Of a stretch of DNA of 6,926 nucleotides, positions 5,227 through 6,926 are shown one piece after another. Under the pieces are notes generated by a model that saw only the letters and a list, made by a program, of their open reading frames with translations, was not told the DNA's origin and did not search any database. The stretch covers positions 1 through 6,926 of the forward strand of contig JAITDQ010000232.1 of assembly GCA_031282485.1 (NCBI GenBank), written 5' to 3'. Position 1 is the stretch's first letter, and the number at the start of each line of letters is the position of its first letter. The position numbers and the translations under genes were made by a program. This DNA comes from Tannerella sp. (lineage in GTDB: Bacteria; Bacteroidota; Bacteroidia; Bacteroidales; Tannerellaceae).

Positions 5227-6926
5227 ATGTATATCATGAGAAAATTAACAGGAATCATGTTGTTATGTACAACAATGTTATTGTCGTGCCGGACGACGGA
5301 CGACAGAAACAGTGGGAATTGGAAATTGTGGTACGACGCTCCCGCCGAAAAATGGGTGGAAGCCTTACCGCTTGGAAACGGACGTCTGGGCGCCATGGTT
5401 TTCGGAAATCCTGCCGCCGAACGGTTGCAGTTGAACGAAGAAACCGTGTGGGCGGGTCAGCCGAACAACAACGGGAACCCGAACGCTTTGGCGGCGCTTC
5501 CGGAAATACGGAAACTTCTGTTCGAAGGCAGGTATCGTGAGGCTCAAAACCTTGCTACGGAAAAAGTGATTACAAAAACCAATCATGGAATGTCGTATCA
5601 ACCTGTTGGCGATTTGAATCTTTCGTTTGCAGGACACAAAAAAGCAGAGAATTATTACCGCGAACTGGATATTTCGACAGCAGTAGCCACTACCCGCTAC
5701 ACCGTTGATGGCGTGGAGTATGTAAGGGAAACCTTCGCATCTTTTCCCGACCTGGTTGTAGTTGTCAGGCTGACAGCGTCGAAAAAAGGAAAAATCAGTT
5801 TTTCCGCGGGATACAGCAGTCCGCAAACGACCGAAACAGTTTTACAGGATAATGACATTATATTAAAAGGTATATCCGGCACTCAAGAAGGATTGGAAGG
5901 AAAAGTAAAATTTACCGCCCTGACAAGAATCGTCACTGAAAAAGGAAATCTGACAACCGGCGAAAATAAACTTGTTGTCTCCGATGCCGACGCCGTTACC
6001 ATATTCATATCTATAGCGACTAATTTCGTGAACTATCGTGATTTAAGCGCCGATGCCGATAAACGTGCAGCAGGATATATACAGGACGTTGCACAGAAAG
6101 AATACGACAAAATCAAATCCGATCACATTGCTTATTATCAACAGTATTTCAACCGTGTGAAAATAGATTTGGGAACAACCGATTCTATTCGTAAGCCCAC
6201 GGATGTACGTATTATGGAGTTTGCAAAAGCCAACGACCCTCATTTGGCAGCTCTATATTTTCAGTTTGGTCGTTATCTGCTCATTTCCTGTTCGCAACCC
6301 GGCAATCAACCCGCTAATTTACAGGGAATATGGAACGACATGATGTCGCCGCCATGGGACAGCAAATACACGACAAATATCAATGCCGAAATGAACTACT
6401 GGCCTGCAGAAGTCACTAATCTACCGGAACTTCATCAGCCGTTTATTAATATGGTGAAAGAATTTGCCGTCACGGGAGCCGAAACAGCCAAATTGATGTA
6501 TGGCGCCCGCGGATGGGTTTTGCATCACAACACCGACATCTGGCGTTCGACAGGTCCTGTAGATCAAGCCGGTTCCGGAATGTGGCCCTCAGGCGGCGCA
6601 TGGGTTTGCGAACATTTGTGGGAACGTTATCTCTATTCAGGCGACAAAAAATATCTTGCCGAAGTATATCCGGTTATGAAAGGCGCTGCTTTATTTTTCC
6701 TTGATTATATAGTCGAAGAGCCAACACATCAATGGTTAGTAGTCGCTCCTTCGAATTCGCCGGAAAATTCGTTTAAATATATTTATAAAAATAAAGAGGA
6801 ATGGGCGACAAACGCTTACGGCATAACAATGGACAATCAACTGTTGTTCGAACTGTTCAACAACCTGATTTCGGCGAGCGAAACGTTGAATATCGACCAA
6901 CAGTTTGCCGACACTCTCCGTCAAAC
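5227..6926 (+). CDS. GH95 alpha-L-fucosidase-like lipoprotein, N-terminal 566 codons (3' end outside window)
   Basis: A glycoside hydrolase of family GH95, enzymes that remove terminal alpha-1,2-linked L-fucose (some act on alpha-L-galactose) by an inverting mechanism. Its first 21 residues are a lipoprotein signal, ending in lipobox LLSC with Cys21; DD at 25-26 may favour surface export. Family motifs in order: LPLGNGRLGAMVFG (47-60), LNEETVWAG (69-77), a beta-rich N-terminal domain to about 290, then in the (alpha/alpha)6 barrel QPANLQGIWND (361-371), TNINAEMNYW (383-392), HHNTDIWR (433-440) and SNSPEN (509-514). Asn384 and Asn386 match the two Asn residues that activate the catalytic water in the bifidobacterial enzyme AfcA, and Glu513 is probably the general acid. 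The general base Asp lies beyond the right edge. The ATG at 5227 has an A-rich leader; that at 5236 (MRKLTG) is equally possible. Nearby glycan-binding genes, if any, are outside. Confidence 0.93.
   Translation, partial: MYIMRKLTGIMLLCTTMLLSCRTTDDRNSGNWKLWYDAPAEKWVEALPLGNGRLGAMVFGNPAAERLQLNEETVWAGQPNNNGNPNALAALPEIRKLLFEGRYREAQNLATEKVITKTNHGMSYQPVGDLNLSFAGHKKAENYYRELDISTAVATTRYTVDGVEYVRETFASFPDLVVVVRLTASKKGKISFSAGYSSPQTTETVLQDNDIILKGISGTQEGLEGKVKFTALTRIVTEKGNLTTGENKLVVSDADAVTIFISIATNFVNYRDLSADADKRAAGYIQDVAQKEYDKIKSDHIAYYQQYFNRVKIDLGTTDSIRKPTDVRIMEFAKANDPHLAALYFQFGRYLLISCSQPGNQPANLQGIWNDMMSPPWDSKYTTNINAEMNYWPAEVTNLPELHQPFINMVKEFAVTGAETAKLMYGARGWVLHHNTDIWRSTGPVDQAGSGMWPSGGAWVCEHLWERYLYSGDKKYLAEVYPVMKGAALFFLDYIVEEPTHQWLVVAPSNSPENSFKYIYKNKEEWATNAYGITMDNQLLFELFNNLISASETLNIDQQFADTLRQ

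Noticed and set aside
5365..5826. Minus-strand open frame (153 codons) inside the fucosidase gene
   Set aside because: It is antisense to a continuous GH95 reading frame with conserved motifs; no independent evidence for it.
1..6926. CRISPR arrays, tRNA or rRNA genes, complete insertion sequences
   Set aside because: No regularly spaced repeats, no cloverleaf or rRNA-like segment, and no transposase frame were seen on either strand.

Overview
The window reads as a Bacteroidota chromosome, most likely Bacteroidales. The support is two promoters that fit the Bacteroides-type pattern (TTTG, about 20 bp, TAnnTTTG), leaders without Shine-Dalgarno sites, a lipoprotein glycoside hydrolase of family GH95, and protein families (Fic, ORF6N, a Bacteroidetes-style GT-B glycosyltransferase) that are common in this group. 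Nothing in the window fixes the genus.

Layout. (a) 1-1298, plus strand: a small accessory stretch. It holds the C-terminal part of a Fic-domain protein cut by the left edge, a complete two-gene ParE/RelE-type toxin-antitoxin module with its own predicted promoter and a small palindrome, a possible remnant of an FKBP-like protein, and an ORF6N-domain gene that keeps only its N-terminal domain. (b) 1301-4902, minus strand: a tightly packed four-gene operon read in the order radical SAM protein, GT2 glycosyltransferase, GT-B glycosyltransferase, small Cys-rich membrane protein. Gaps and overlaps are +5, -8 and -13 nt. (c) 4903-5226: a divergent intergenic region with a very good plus-strand promoter and no recognisable minus-strand one. 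(d) 5227 to the right edge, plus strand: the first 566 codons of a GH95 alpha-L-fucosidase-like lipoprotein.

How the genes may work together. The two glycosyltransferases and the radical SAM enzyme are so tightly coupled that they probably act on one glycan or glycolipid. No flippase, polymerase or sugar-nucleotide gene is present, so the product cannot be named. The fucosidase-like enzyme faces the other way and is probably separately controlled, acting in glycan breakdown. The toxin-antitoxin pair, Fic gene and broken ORF6N gene look like an unrelated accessory patch that meets the operon at a 2-bp convergent junction near 1299.

Most unusual points: a B12-type radical SAM enzyme of unknown substrate leading a glycosyltransferase operon; an FeoB-associated-type Cys-rich membrane protein translationally coupled to a glycosyltransferase with no feoB in view; and the gene decay at the convergent junction. 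I do not see clear proof of a wholly new system.
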